34,875 nucleotides of DNA from Lachnospiraceae bacterium (GCA_017625815.1 JAGAKD010000180.1:1-34875); one strand, 5' to 3'; positions 27,193 through 34,875 are shown, numbered from the stretch's first letter. The notes: generated by a model from the letters alone, not told the origin. Numbers and translations are program-made.

Positions 27193-28131
27193 CTACTTAA
27201 CTTTCTCGAAAACTCTAAGTTTGGAGCTTTTTGCTCTCTTATTGTCTTCTAATTCCTCACTACTTGGAATAATAGGTTTTCTTGTAATAACCTTTCCCGT
27301 AGGAGCCTTACCACATACGCAAACCGGAAATCCCGGCGGACATGTGCAAGGATTCATATTTTTTCTAAATATATTCTTAACAATTCTATCCTCTAGAGAA
27401 TGGAATGTTATTATGCTTAATCTTCCTCCTGGATTAAGTAACTCAATCATTTTATCCAGTGAATTTTCTAACACTTCAAGTTCCTTATTTAATTCAATAC
27501 GAATGGCTTGAAATGTTTTCTTGGACGGATGTCCCGTTCCCTGTCTCATCTTAGCTGGTATAGCCGCCTTGATAATCTCATTTAACTCACCAGTTGTTTC
27601 AATAGGTTTTTCTTGTCTTGCTCTAACAATATGTTTGGCAATATTCTTTGCAAAACCATCTTCACCATAATCTCTTATGACATGAAAAAGCTCTTCTTCC
27701 GAGTAATCATTAACAATGTCTTTCGCTGTCATAGGATTACTCTGGTCCATTCTCATATCAAGAGGTGTATCCTCTCTATATGTAAAACCTCTGTCAACGT
27801 TATCTAATTGATATGATGATACCCCGAGATCAAGGATTATGCCATCGACACCGCCAATGGCTAATCCTTTTAACACGGAATCTATGTCCTGATAATTACT
27901 ATGTACTATAGTAACCTTGTCACTATAGTCTGATAATCTTTCTGTGGCCGCCTTAATGGCATCCATATCTTGGTCAATTCCAATTAACCTTCCGCCATCT
28001 CCTAATCTTTTACATATCTCAAGAGAATGGCCACCACCACCCAATGTTCCATCTACATATGTACCATTAGGCTTTATATTCAAACTGTCTACTGTCTCAT
28101 CTAATAGGACCGAAATATGTTTAAACTCCAT
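27193..28131 (-). CDS. rsmH: 16S rRNA m4C1402 methyltransferase RsmH
   Basis: 312 residues. It methylates N4 of C1402 in the decoding centre of 16S rRNA using [20 protein letters not shown] holds the SAM loop; [44 protein letters not shown] and [12 protein letters not shown] are family motifs, and it ends in a Cys pair region ([15 protein letters not shown]). AGGAG precedes the ATG and the gene starts 9 bases after mraZ. Confidence 0.97.
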   Translation of the reverse strand: MEFKHISVLLDETVDSLNIKPNGTYVDGTLGGGGHSLEICKRLGDGGRLIGIDQDMDAIKAATERLSDYSDKVTIVHSNYQDIDSVLKGLAIGGVDGIILDLGVSSYQLDNVDRGFTYREDTPLDMRMDQSNPMTAKDIVNDYSEEELFHVIRDYGEDGFAKNIAKHIVRARQEKPIETTGELNEIIKAAIPAKMRQGTGHPSKKTFQAIRIELNKELEVLENSLDKMIELLNPGGRLSIITFHSLEDRIVKNIFRKNMNPCTCPPGFPVCVCGKAPTGKVITRKPIIPSSEELEDNKRAKSSKLRVFEKVK

Positions 28132-28140
28132 GTACTTCTC

Positions 28141-28584
28141 CTATATTCCATACTTAGCACTCATATCAGCAGCTATATCGTTAATATCCATCTCATCAAC
28201 ACTGTTGTACTTATCCCAAGCATCCTTGTCCCATATCTCAGCAATAGAACCATTACCTATCATAACTATTTCCTTGTCAATTCCTGCCCACTCCCTAAGG
28301 TTCTGTGGAATTACTATTCTATACTGACTGTCTACTTCACAATCAACGGCAGACCCCTGGAAAAATGTTTTAAACTGACGTGCCTTAATATCTGAAACAG
28401 GAAGAGCATTAAGTTTTTCAGAAAATGCCTCCCACGCTTCCTCCGGATAAGCATATACATTCTTGTCCATACCTTTACACAGCACAAAATTATCGCCAAG
28501 ACCCACTCTAAGTCTTGCCGGTATAATCAATCTGCCTTTTGTATCCAGATTATGATTAGATTGACCTTTCATGCCCTTTGTCAT
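28141..28584 (-). CDS. mraZ: Transcriptional regulator MraZ
   Basis: 147 residues with two SpoVT/AbrB-type domains: HNLDTKGRLIIPARLRVGL in the first and VDSQYRIVIPQNLREWAG in the second. MraZ binds direct repeats upstream of its own gene and controls the dcw cluster. It is the first gene of the cluster. GGAAGGA lies about 11 bases before the ATG. Its likely operator is the repeat array at 28639-28691. Confidence 0.96.
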   Translation of the reverse strand: MTKGMKGQSNHNLDTKGRLIIPARLRVGLGDNFVLCKGMDKNVYAYPEEAWEAFSEKLNALPVSDIKARQFKTFFQGSAVDCEVDSQYRIVIPQNLREWAGIDKEIVMIGNGSIAEIWDKDAWDKYNSVDEMDINDIAADMSAKYGI

Positions 28585-28638
28585 AAACCGCTTATCCTTC
28601 CTGCCAAGGAAACGTCTTTCCTAAGCTGTATTTGTAAA

Positions 28639-28691
28639 GTGGAGTTATGTTACTCCACCGGACCTACACTTTTACTCCACTTTACTTCCAC
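28639..28691 (-). promoter_or_regulatory. MraZ operator: four GTGGA repeats at exact 11-base phase plus one inverted copy
   Basis: On the minus strand GTGGA starts at 28691, 28680, 28669 (as GTGTA) and 28658, each 11 bases apart. Three repeats read (A/G)AGTGGA-like, close to the AAAGTG box known for MraZ of Mollicutes. The last direct copy is followed after a 6-base loop by an inverted copy, GTGGAGT…ACTCCAC (28639-28658), a perfect 7-base stem. The array begins about two bases after the predicted transcription start, so bound MraZ would block initiation or elongation. Sequence and spacing are seen; the MraZ link follows from the family and position. Confidence 0.8.
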
Positions 28692-28699
28692 TTGACCCT

Positions 28700-28728
28700 A
28701 TTTTATATCACAAAAAAAAGAAATGCAA
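28700..28728 (-). promoter_or_regulatory. Promoter of the mraZ/dcw cluster
   Basis: TTGCAT (28728-28723), spacer 17, TAAAAT (28705-28700) on the minus strand. The -35 box lies inside the second half of the lgt terminator hairpin. The -10 is a good match, the -35 only fair. Confidence 0.5.
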
Positions 28729-28747
28729 TAGTTAATTTGCATTTCTT
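28712..28747 (-). terminator. Intrinsic terminator of lgt
   Basis: AAGAAATGCAA / TTGCATTTCTT pairs over 11 bases with an 8-base loop, followed by eight T on the minus strand. It ends the ychF-lgt transcript and its second arm carries the -35 of mraZ. Confidence 0.8.
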
Positions 28748-28797
28748 TCTTGTTTGAGGGGTGAATTTTCACTAAAACATACGTTTGTTTTTTGTAT

Positions 28798-28809
28798 ATT
28801 GTGCACAAT
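28798..28809. promoter_or_regulatory. Perfect 12-base palindrome between lgt and its terminator
   Basis: ATTGTGCACAAT is a perfect palindrome in the 90-base stretch between the lgt stop and terminator, where no gene is seen. It could bind a dimeric regulator acting on mraZ, but nothing else supports this. Confidence 0.25.
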
Positions 28810-28842
28810 TATTGTAAAAATACACAATCCTTCACATCCACT

Positions 28843-29763
28843 TTACTTTTTTTCTGATATATTTTTGCCATAATCTAATCTTTTCTTAACCAAAATAATT
28901 GAAGCAACAAGAACACAAACTGCAGCAAGAAGCTGTGATGCCTTCATATTGATACCAGCAATCATAAGAGAGTCTGAACGTAATCCTTCTATCCATACTC
29001 TACCAAGGCCATATCCCCATACATATATAAGACCTAATTCTCCATCAAACTTTTTGTGCTTTCTATAAATAAGAATGAACACAAGAATCATAACATTCCA
29101 TAAGGCTTCATATAAAAATGTAGGGTGAACGCTGATCCAACTCATAGCATCATACTCTACTAAGTTATTTGCCATCTTTTCAGTAATAACACCTGAATTA
29201 ACAAGGCTGTACAAACTTCCCTCATTCACATAATAGTCAACTGGTATACACATTCTAAAAATAGAATCTGTGTATTCACCAAAAGCTTCTCTGTTGAAGA
29301 AATTACCAAATCTGCCTATAGCCTGTGCCGCCAGCAAACCTGGTGCAATAGTATCTGCCATTACCCATATATTAGCTTTTTTCTTTTTTACAAAGAATAT
29401 GGCTACTATAACACCTGCTATAATTCCTCCATATATAGCTAAACCACCATTTCTTATATTTATTATATCTAACAGAGTCTCGCCAAAGCCTTTTCCTTTG
29501 CCAAAGTATTCATCCCAACTAAATATAACATAATAAAGTCTAGCACCCGCTATAGCAGGAATAACAAGCCAAAGCAAGAAATCTAAATAAAGTTCCTCGT
29601 CCTGACCAGTCTTTTTTGCATAACTTACAGACATAAAGTAAGCCACCATAAATCCTATAGTAATAACTATACCATAAAATTTGATATCCACACCAAAAAG
29701 CGTTATTCCATCTTTTACATTATTGAGAGTTATTCCAAATCCTGGAAATCGTATATCGTACAT
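28843..29763 (-). CDS. lgt: Prolipoprotein diacylglyceryl transferase
   Basis: 306 residues with about seven membrane helices. It moves a diacylglyceryl group from phosphatidylglycerol to the lipobox Cys of prolipoproteins. Key stretches: FYGIVITIGFMVAY, AGARLYYVIF, AIGRFGNFFNREAFG (signature) and SVHPTFLYEALWN, then RVWIEGLRSDS. AGGAG lies 7 bases before the ATG. It starts 14 bases after the natural end of ychF (29778) on the same strand. An intrinsic terminator follows. Confidence 0.97.
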   Translation of the reverse strand: MYDIRFPGFGITLNNVKDGITLFGVDIKFYGIVITIGFMVAYFMSVSYAKKTGQDEELYLDFLLWLVIPAIAGARLYYVIFSWDEYFGKGKGFGETLLDIINIRNGGLAIYGGIIAGVIVAIFFVKKKKANIWVMADTIAPGLLAAQAIGRFGNFFNREAFGEYTDSIFRMCIPVDYYVNEGSLYSLVNSGVITEKMANNLVEYDAMSWISVHPTFLYEALWNVMILVFILIYRKHKKFDGELGLIYVWGYGLGRVWIEGLRSDSLMIAGINMKASQLLAAVCVLVASIILVKKRLDYGKNISEKK

Positions 29764-29777
29764 ACTCCATCTCCTAA

Positions 29778-30875
29778 CTATACATTAAACTTAAACAAGA
29801 TTACATCTCCATCTTGTACAACATACTCCTTACCTTCCTGACGAACAAGTCCTTTTTCCTTTGCAGCAAGCATACTACCACTTTCCATAAGTGCATCATA
29901 TGCTACAACCTCAGCTTTGATAAAGCCTCATTCAAAATCAGTATGTATTTTACCTGCTGCCTGTGGAGCCTTTGTACCCTTTGTTATTGTCCAAGCTCTT
30001 GTCTCATCCTCACCAGATGTAAGATAGCTTATGAGACCTAAAAGTGAGTAGCTTGCCTTAATAAGCTTATCCAAACCAGACTCACTTACTCCTAACTCCT
30101 CAAGGAACATCTGCTTCTCATCCTCATCAAGCTCTGATATCTCCTGCTCTATCTGAGCACACACAGCAAATACCTCGCTACCGAACTCTGCAGCATATGC
30201 CTTAACCTTAGAAACGTATTCATTGGAAGCTCCATCATCAGCAAGATCATCTTCTGATACATTGGCTGCATATATAACTGGTTTTCCAGTGAGTAAATTG
30301 TACTCTTTAAGCCACTTAATCTCATCCTCATCATCTGTTTCAAAAGATATAGCAAGCTTAGATTCCTCTAAGTGGGTCTTTATCTTCTTCTGAAGTTCAA
30401 GTTCCTTAGCGAGCATCTTGTTATTGTTAGCTCCCTTTGTGGTCTTAGCAATTCTTCTTTCGAGAACCTCTATATCCGCAAAAATAAGCTCGTAATTGAT
30501 AGTCTCTATATCTCTAATAGGATCAACTGAGCCATCTACATGAATAACATTTGAATCCTCAAAACATCTAACCACATGAACGATGGCATCTGTCTCACGA
30601 ATATTAGAAAGGAACTGATTGCCAAGTCCTTCACCCTTAGATGCACCTTTCACAAGACCTGCAATATCAACAAATTCTATAACTGCTGGTGTTGTCTTGG
30701 CTGAGTTATACATCTTAGTAAGCTCATCAAGTCTTTTATCTGGAACTGGCACTATACCAACATTTGGATCAATAGTACAGAATGGATAGTTTGCAGATTC
30801 TGCCCCAGCCTTAGTTAATGAATTAAATAATGTACTTTTACCTACGTTCGGTAATCCAACGATTCCCAATTTCAT
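29778..30875 (-). pseudogene. ychF: Ribosome-binding ATPase YchF, interrupted by one in-frame TGA
   Basis: Obg-family P-loop protein that prefers ATP and binds ribosomes. The open part is 315 residues: GLPNVGKSTLFN, NYPFCTIDPNVGIVPVPDKR, DIAGLVKGASKGEGLGNQFL and the atypical NVSE specificity motif. It then meets TGA at 29930-29928 in the conserved stretch HTDFE-stop-GFIKAEVVAYD. The frame continues without error for 49 more residues, through EGKEYVVQDGDVILFKFNV to TAG at 29780-29778. With the stop read as one residue the product is 365 aa, the normal family length. The lost part is the end of the TGS domain. The lost codon is normally Arg; AGA to TGA is one base. The intact frame beyond suggests a recent mutation, a sequence error, or readthrough; a reassigned code is unlikely as murD in this window stops at TGA. 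AGAGG precedes the ATG. Confidence 0.93.
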
Positions 30876-30930
30876 ATTATGTTAACCTCTATTTCATAAA
30901 TCTATTACGCCTGTCTGCATAATCTTGATT

Positions 30931-30936
30931 ATTATA
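30931..30936 (-). promoter_or_regulatory. Probable -10 box of ychF-lgt
   Basis: A consensus TATAAT on the minus strand, 56 bases before the ychF ATG. The -35 region is poor, with no clear match at 17 bases. Confidence 0.4.
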
Positions 30937-31002
30937 CACCAATACAGCGACTTTTTCCACTAAAAGATTTTTATATTTCTTCACACAAGCGCAAGGGTTT
31001 TA

Positions 31003-31011
31003 TGTTATACT
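31003..31011 (+). promoter_or_regulatory. Extended -10 promoter of the DUF1538/P-II operon
   Basis: TGTTATACT is an extended -10 (TGn followed by TATACT). It predicts a start near 31018, which would put the ATG at 31017 at or before the first transcribed base and supports the later TTG at 31050. Confidence 0.5.
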
Positions 31012-31049
31012 GATATATGTTAATGATTTACAGAAAGGCGCCTGATAAT

Positions 31050-32600
31050 TTGAAATCACCACATTCAAGACTAAAAAGTAAATTTTCAGAAAAATTTTCA
31101 GAAACAATGAAGGCCGTTGTGCCAATTCTAGCAATTGTGTTGCTTCTTTGTTTTACTATAGCACCTATACCACCAAGCATATTAATGACCTTCTTAGTGG
31201 GTGCCACTTTACTAATCATAGGTATGTTATTCTTTAATGTAGGCGTCGAACTCTCTATGACCCCTATCGGCGAGAGAACTGGTACTATTATGACCAAATC
31301 TAAAAACCTATTTATAATCATCGTTGTCAGCTTTGTAATGGGATTTGTTATCACTATATCTGAACCTGATTTACAGGTTCTTGCAGAACAGGTTCCATCA
31401 ATTCCAAATATAACATTGATATTAGCAGTTGCCGCAGGAGTGGCTTTGTTTTTGGTTATTGCTATCCTTCGTATGCTTCTTAGCATTCCACTTTCATATC
31501 TATTGTTATTTTTCTACATAATTATATTTGCTTTTACACCATTTGTAGCAAAAGACTTTTTGTCTGTTGCCTTTGATTCTGGTGGTGTTACCACTGGACC
31601 TATGACAGTTCCGTTTATTATGGCTTTTGGTATTGGTATATCTGCTATCCGAAGCGATAAGCACGCCGCCAATGATAGTTTTGGTTTGGTTTCTATGTGT
31701 TCTATTGGACCTATTCTTGCAGTTATGCTTTTAGGAATTATATACACACCAGAATCCACTGAACAGGTTTCAGATTCTATTCCGGAAATTGCAAACACTG
31801 TGGATTTATGGAAGCTATTTTCCACAGAACTACCTACATACATTCACGAAATTGCTATCTCATTATTGCCAATCGTAGGCTTCTTCACTATTATGCAACT
31901 CATAGTGAGGGATATCAACAAAACTACTATACTCAAGATTGTTATAGGTATTATTTATACATATATTGGACTCGTACTTTTCCTTACAGGCGTAAACGTA
32001 GGTTTTATGCCAGCTGGTAATTATTTAGGTGCAACTATTGCAGGACTAGACTATTCATGGATTATTATTCCTATCGGTATGATAATTGGTTACTTTATTG
32101 TTAAAGCAGAGCCTGCGGTATTTGTTCTCACCAAACAAGTTGAGGAGCTTACAGACGGCTCCATATCAGCTAAGGCTATGGGAACTTCCCTTTCCTTTGG
32201 TGTTGCAGCATCAGTCGGACTCGCTATGACTAGAGTACTTACAGGTATATCTATCCTATGGTTGCTAATACCCGGATACTTTATTGCTCTAGTGCTTACA
32301 TTTTTTGTACCAAAGATTTTTACAGCTATCGCATTTGACTCCGGTGGAGTTGCATCAGGACCTATGACCGCAACATTTTTACTTCCATTTGCCATGGGCG
32401 CTTGCGAAGCTCTAGGCGGAAATATAGTTGCGGATGCATTTGGTATCGTCTCCATGGTTGCTATGACACCACTTATAGCAATTCAGATTATGGGACTTGT
32501 CTACAGAATTAAAGACAATAAACTACACAAAGAATTGGCAAGTCAAGCAGATCAGGCTATGCTTGCTTCATATGGGGATATGGAAATTATCGAATTATAA
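31050..32600 (+). CDS. DUF1538 family membrane protein (transporter-like)
   Basis: About 516 residues with a dozen or so hydrophobic segments. It has two similar halves about 250 residues apart: AFDSGGVTTGPMT and AFDSGGVASGPMT; LFFNVGVELSM and LFLTGVNVGFM; SEPDLQVLAEQV and AEPAVFVLTKQV. This is a DUF1538 tandem, a fold plan typical of transporters built by duplication. Function and substrate are unknown. Start: I prefer TTG at 31050 with AAAGG about 11 bases upstream; the ATG at 31017 lacks a ribosome site and sits at the predicted transcription start. It is followed after 12 bases by a P-II-like gene, so regulation by a small-molecule sensor is likely, as in AmtB-GlnK or SbtA-SbtB. This link is inferred. 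Confidence 0.85.
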   Translation: MKSPHSRLKSKFSEKFSETMKAVVPILAIVLLLCFTIAPIPPSILMTFLVGATLLIIGMLFFNVGVELSMTPIGERTGTIMTKSKNLFIIIVVSFVMGFVITISEPDLQVLAEQVPSIPNITLILAVAAGVALFLVIAILRMLLSIPLSYLLLFFYIIIFAFTPFVAKDFLSVAFDSGGVTTGPMTVPFIMAFGIGISAIRSDKHAANDSFGLVSMCSIGPILAVMLLGIIYTPESTEQVSDSIPEIANTVDLWKLFSTELPTYIHEIAISLLPIVGFFTIMQLIVRDINKTTILKIVIGIIYTYIGLVLFLTGVNVGFMPAGNYLGATIAGLDYSWIIIPIGMIIGYFIVKAEPAVFVLTKQVEELTDGSISAKAMGTSLSFGVAASVGLAMTRVLTGISILWLLIPGYFIALVLTFFVPKIFTAIAFDSGGVASGPMTATFLLPFAMGACEALGGNIVADAFGIVSMVAMTPLIAIQIMGLVYRIKDNKLHKELASQADQAMLASYGDMEIIEL

Positions 32601-32612
32601 TAAGGAGGACAT

Positions 32613-33290
32613 ATGGGTAATTTGTATATGATGACCACTATAGTGGACAGAAAAATTGCATCAGAATATGCTAAACTATATCAAGAAAATAATCTAAACG
32701 TTATGTTCCTCTCTTTGGGATATGGAACAGTAACCAATGATATGATGGATATGCTTGGACTGGAATCAAAAGAAAAAACCGTTGTCATTGCCATTATAGA
32801 AGAAGACAAATGGATTACTGTAAAAAGGCAACTAGAAAAGGTTCTTAAAATAGATGCTCCCGGAGGCGGAGTTGCATTTATTGTTCCACTTAGTAGCATA
32901 GGCGGTAGAAAAGCATTACAATTTTTGATTGAAAATGATAAATATGAAAGACAGGAGGAAACCACATTGAAGAATACAACTCACGATTTGATAGTAGTTA
33001 TTGCAGAGCTTGGATATACTAATCTTATTATGGATGCTGCCAGAAAAGCTGGCGCATATGGCGGTACCGTAATCCATGCCAAAGGCACAGGGATGGCTGC
33101 TGCCGAAAAATTTATGGGTGTTTCTCTTGCAGCAGAAAAAGAGGTTATATACATAGTAGTTAAAAACGAACAGAAAAATCCTATTATGCAGGCAATTATG
33201 GAAGAAGCTGGTATCAATACAAAAGCAAAAGCAATCTGCTTCTCTCTCCCAGTTACTGATACAGCAGGTCTTAGACTTGTGGAGGATTAA
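32613..33290 (+). CDS. Tandem P-II-like signalling protein
   Basis: 225 residues, twice the length of one P-II domain (about 112). Two ferredoxin-like repeats can be seen: residues 1-115 (…APGGGVAFIVPLSSIGG) and 120-225 (…DAARKAGAYGGTVIHAKGTG…EKEVIYIVV). In the second, GAYGGTVIHAKG is the usual P-II/PII-like start of the T loop, but the T loop has no equivalent of the uridylylated Tyr of GlnB, and the first copy has diverged further. P-II proteins bind ATP/ADP and 2-oxoglutarate or cyclic nucleotides and gate transporters. A strong AAGGAGG lies 5 bases before the ATG, 12 bases after the DUF1538 gene, so both are one operon. Ligand unknown. Confidence 0.85.
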   Translation: MGNLYMMTTIVDRKIASEYAKLYQENNLNVMFLSLGYGTVTNDMMDMLGLESKEKTVVIAIIEEDKWITVKRQLEKVLKIDAPGGGVAFIVPLSSIGGRKALQFLIENDKYERQEETTLKNTTHDLIVVIAELGYTNLIMDAARKAGAYGGTVIHAKGTGMAAAEKFMGVSLAAEKEVIYIVVKNEQKNPIMQAIMEEAGINTKAKAICFSLPVTDTAGLRLVED

Positions 33291-33296
33291 GGACAT

Positions 33297-33337
33297 AAAA
33301 AGTCAGCCGTTATATTTCCACTAACGGCTGACTTTTT
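33297..33337. terminator. Bidirectional intrinsic terminator
   Basis: AAAAAGTCAGCCGTTA / TAACGGCTGACTTTTT pairs over 16 bases with a 9-base loop; A and T runs on both sides. It ends the DUF1538/P-II operon and the convergent PadR operon. Confidence 0.93.
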
Positions 33338-33387
33338 TAATATATGTTTTATATACAACTTTCTCGATACATCCTAGTATAAAGTAA

Positions 33388-34476
33388 TTACTTATACTGC
33401 TCATAATACTCCACTACATCTATACCCTTTTCTTCACACTCAGCTAAAATAACTCTATAGGATTCGTTCTGTTCCTTATTGAACTTAAGAAACCATCTGA
33501 ACAAGAAAATACCAACCACTCCCATTATTACAAAATGTATTGCTGCTAACATCATATTTCCAGTTATTGCTTCACTAAGCGCTGGACCAATTACAAATAT
33601 AACTATACATACACCAGCAAAAATATTATATGCTTTCTCGGCATCAATATCCTTTTGTACATGTTTTGCATAATCAGCCTGAGTAAACTCAATACCCTTC
33701 TTAGCCTTTTTCTTCTTAAGGCGCTTATATCTAAAAGCCATACCAGATGCAACATCCTTAAGACCACCCTTGAAGGCCACCTCTTCCTCAAATTCTTTTT
33801 TTATCCTTTTATCTTCCCTATCCAAATTCTTCAATGTTCCATTCTTCTTATAGCTAATAATTATAAATGCAAGATTAATTCCAACTGCTAATATTCCTGA
33901 CACAATAAGAACTATATACAAAGGAAGGTTTATATCCACCTTGTCGCCAAGTACACTAACTCCACCAATAATTCCTGTAACAAACAACACCAACACTATA
34001 ATGTAATATACAATAGGGTGCGCTTTATTCTTTTTGAAGGTAAGAAATTTATTAACAAACTTTCCGAATGCCATTAATATAAATCCCACAACCAGACCTA
34101 ACACGATAGGGAACAAATCTATCTTACTTTTCATAAAGGAATTTCCTTCAGCCACATCTATGGCAAGCTCAATAATGCTGTATATAAATGTCACCGTCAT
34201 TATCCATCCGAAGCTACCAAAAAACTTTCCTAGCTTGTGTCCCTTATCCTCAACTGTAAAATATTTCTTACAAAACATCTCAATATCATCGCCAATTATC
34301 TTATCAACTGGTTTTTCCTCACTTTGTGCCTGAATAAACATATCGTAAAGGTTAGTCATTCTATCCTCGTATATGTCATTATCAATATTTCCCATACTTC
34401 CATATAGGTCAATTTTCTCAAAAGCTTCTTTGTATTCACCCTTTAAAAGGTTTGCCATAGCAATTGTATTTAACAT
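33388..34476 (-). CDS. PadR-partner membrane protein
   Basis: 362 residues. An N-terminal soluble helical region (about 1-100) containing IIGDDIEMFCKKYF, a stretch like the HAAS/DUF1048 sensor domains found beside PadR regulators, then four hydrophobic segments (about 106-220), a basic helical loop and two more segments near the C-terminus. Such proteins are thought to be membrane partners in stress response to antibiotics or envelope damage. AAAGGAG precedes the ATG. The gene starts 3 bases after the PadR stop codon, so the pair is one unit. I give no specific function. Confidence 0.75.
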   Translation of the reverse strand: MLNTIAMANLLKGEYKEAFEKIDLYGSMGNIDNDIYEDRMTNLYDMFIQAQSEEKPVDKIIGDDIEMFCKKYFTVEDKGHKLGKFFGSFGWIMTVTFIYSIIELAIDVAEGNSFMKSKIDLFPIVLGLVVGFILMAFGKFVNKFLTFKKNKAHPIVYYIIVLVLFVTGIIGGVSVLGDKVDINLPLYIVLIVSGILAVGINLAFIIISYKKNGTLKNLDREDKRIKKEFEEEVAFKGGLKDVASGMAFRYKRLKKKKAKKGIEFTQADYAKHVQKDIDAEKAYNIFAGVCIVIFVIGPALSEAITGNMMLAAIHFVIMGVVGIFLFRWFLKFNKEQNESYRVILAECEEKGIDVVEYYEQYK

Positions 34477-34479
34477 ATT

Positions 34480-34803
34480 TTACTCCTTTCCAAACAAAAC
34501 TCTATTGGTGCTATCTGTTATATTCTTATAATTTTCCTTAAAGCCCTCAAGCCTTTCAATGCCAGTCACCGTTATTGTGTAATATTTTCTAATAGGCCCA
34601 AGGGGTGACTTAGCCTTTCTACAGGATATATATCCATTCTTATCTAGTCTTGTTAAAACCGGATACAAGGTTCCCTCTCCCAAGTCCGAAAATCCTACCT
34701 TTTCCATCTCAGTGAGTATCTCATATCCATAGGTTTCACCATTACTAATAACAGATAACACACAACCCTCTAGTATACCTTTCATCAATTGTGTATCGTC
34801 CAT
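34480..34803 (-). CDS. PadR-family transcriptional regulator
   Basis: 107 residues. A winged-helix protein: GVLSVISNGETYGYEI-like start (LEGCVLSVISNGETYGYEI), then EGTLYPVLTRLDKNGYI as recognition helix and wing, and a short C-terminal helix for dimerisation. PadR proteins usually repress their own operon and a membrane partner. AGGAGG lies 5 bases before the ATG. It is first in a two-gene operon with the membrane protein. Likely autorepressed through sites in the region at 34830-34869. Confidence 0.93.
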   Translation of the reverse strand: MDDTQLMKGILEGCVLSVISNGETYGYEILTEMEKVGFSDLGEGTLYPVLTRLDKNGYISCRKAKSPLGPIRKYYTITVTGIERLEGFKENYKNITDSTNRVLFGKE

Positions 34804-34829
34804 AATACCTCCTACTACAAAAAATCATA

Positions 34830-34869
34830 AATACGTATTCAATCTCCACTACTTTGTATTATCAAGTAG
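34830..34869 (-). promoter_or_regulatory. Candidate operator of the PadR operon
   Basis: Two symmetric elements upstream of padR: the perfect palindrome AATACGTATT (34830-34839) and CTACTT-9-AAGTAG (34849-34869). Short symmetric sites upstream of a PadR gene are where its operator would be expected. The promoter itself is not clear. Low certainty. Confidence 0.35.
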
Positions 34870-34875
34870 CTTATA

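Noticed and set aside
28837..28841. A further MraZ box (GTGGA) at the lgt stop codon
   Set aside because: Single copy, 146 bases from the array and not in 11-base phase with neighbours; likely chance.
29928..29930. TGA reassigned to a sense codon (alternative genetic code) to explain ychF
   Set aside because: murD in this window ends at TGA where the family ends, and no other conserved gene here has an internal TGA. Arg is also not the residue TGA takes in known recoded bacteria.
31017..31019. ATG at 31017 as start of the DUF1538 gene
   Set aside because: Sits at the predicted transcription start and lacks a ribosome site; TTG at 31050 preferred, though not certain.

Overview
The window is a 34.9 kb piece of an AT-rich chromosome from an anaerobic Gram-positive bacterium, most likely of the family Lachnospiraceae (Clostridia). 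This inference rests on the dcw order mraZ-rsmH-ftsL-pbp-pbp-mraY-murD-ftsW-ftsQ-ftsZ, the nnr-alr-endoA order, a DUF1538/P-II cassette, strong AGGAGG ribosome binding sites and frequent TTG starts. I cannot name the species. It is core chromosome: I see no tRNA or rRNA, IS element, prophage, CRISPR array or origin, and no gene-free gap over 300 bases.

Layout. 1-1098: 5' part of glycogen synthase glgA (minus). 1168-4909 (minus): D-aminoacyl-tRNA deacylase, MoxR AAA+ ATPase, DUF58 protein and a membrane protein with a DUF4129-like tail, closely packed as one operon. 5095-7554 (plus): membrane-anchored clostripain-family (C11) protein with a zinc ribbon and YNQQA repeats. 7617-8483 (minus): unrecognised membrane protein. 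8586-13255 (minus): nnr, alr, endoA without a visible antitoxin, a CBS/CorC protein and yebC. 13456-14373 (plus): lytic transglycosylase with no visible signal peptide. 14417-17011 (minus): FHA-FHA-ABCG transporter. 17098-28584 (minus): the division and cell-wall cluster from mraZ to ftsZ. 28843-30875 (minus): lgt and ychF. 31050-33290 (plus): DUF1538 transporter-like protein and a tandem P-II-like protein. 33388-34803 (minus): PadR regulator and its membrane partner.

How the genes work together. The dcw cluster supplies lipid I synthesis (MraY), the D-Glu ligase (MurD), the SEDS polymerase FtsW with two class B PBPs, the DivIB/FtsL scaffold and FtsZ. MurE, MurF, MurG and FtsA are not in the window. 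Alr makes D-alanine for the same wall pathway. Upstream of mraZ there is a promoter followed by four direct repeats at an exact 11-base spacing plus one inverted copy, which is the expected form of a MraZ autoregulatory operator. ftsZ has its own promoter-like sequence.

The points most worth a second look are: ychF interrupted by one in-frame TGA at a conserved Arg codon, with the rest of the gene intact; the MraZ operator array; the DUF1538 / tandem P-II pair, which looks like a transporter with its own sensor; the second class B PBP, which reads KTA where KTG is expected; and the double-FHA ABC transporter. Several listed starts were moved to match ribosome binding sites: endoA, ftsW, ftsQ, nnr, dtd, the DUF4129-like protein, the clostripain, the transglycosylase and the DUF1538 gene.
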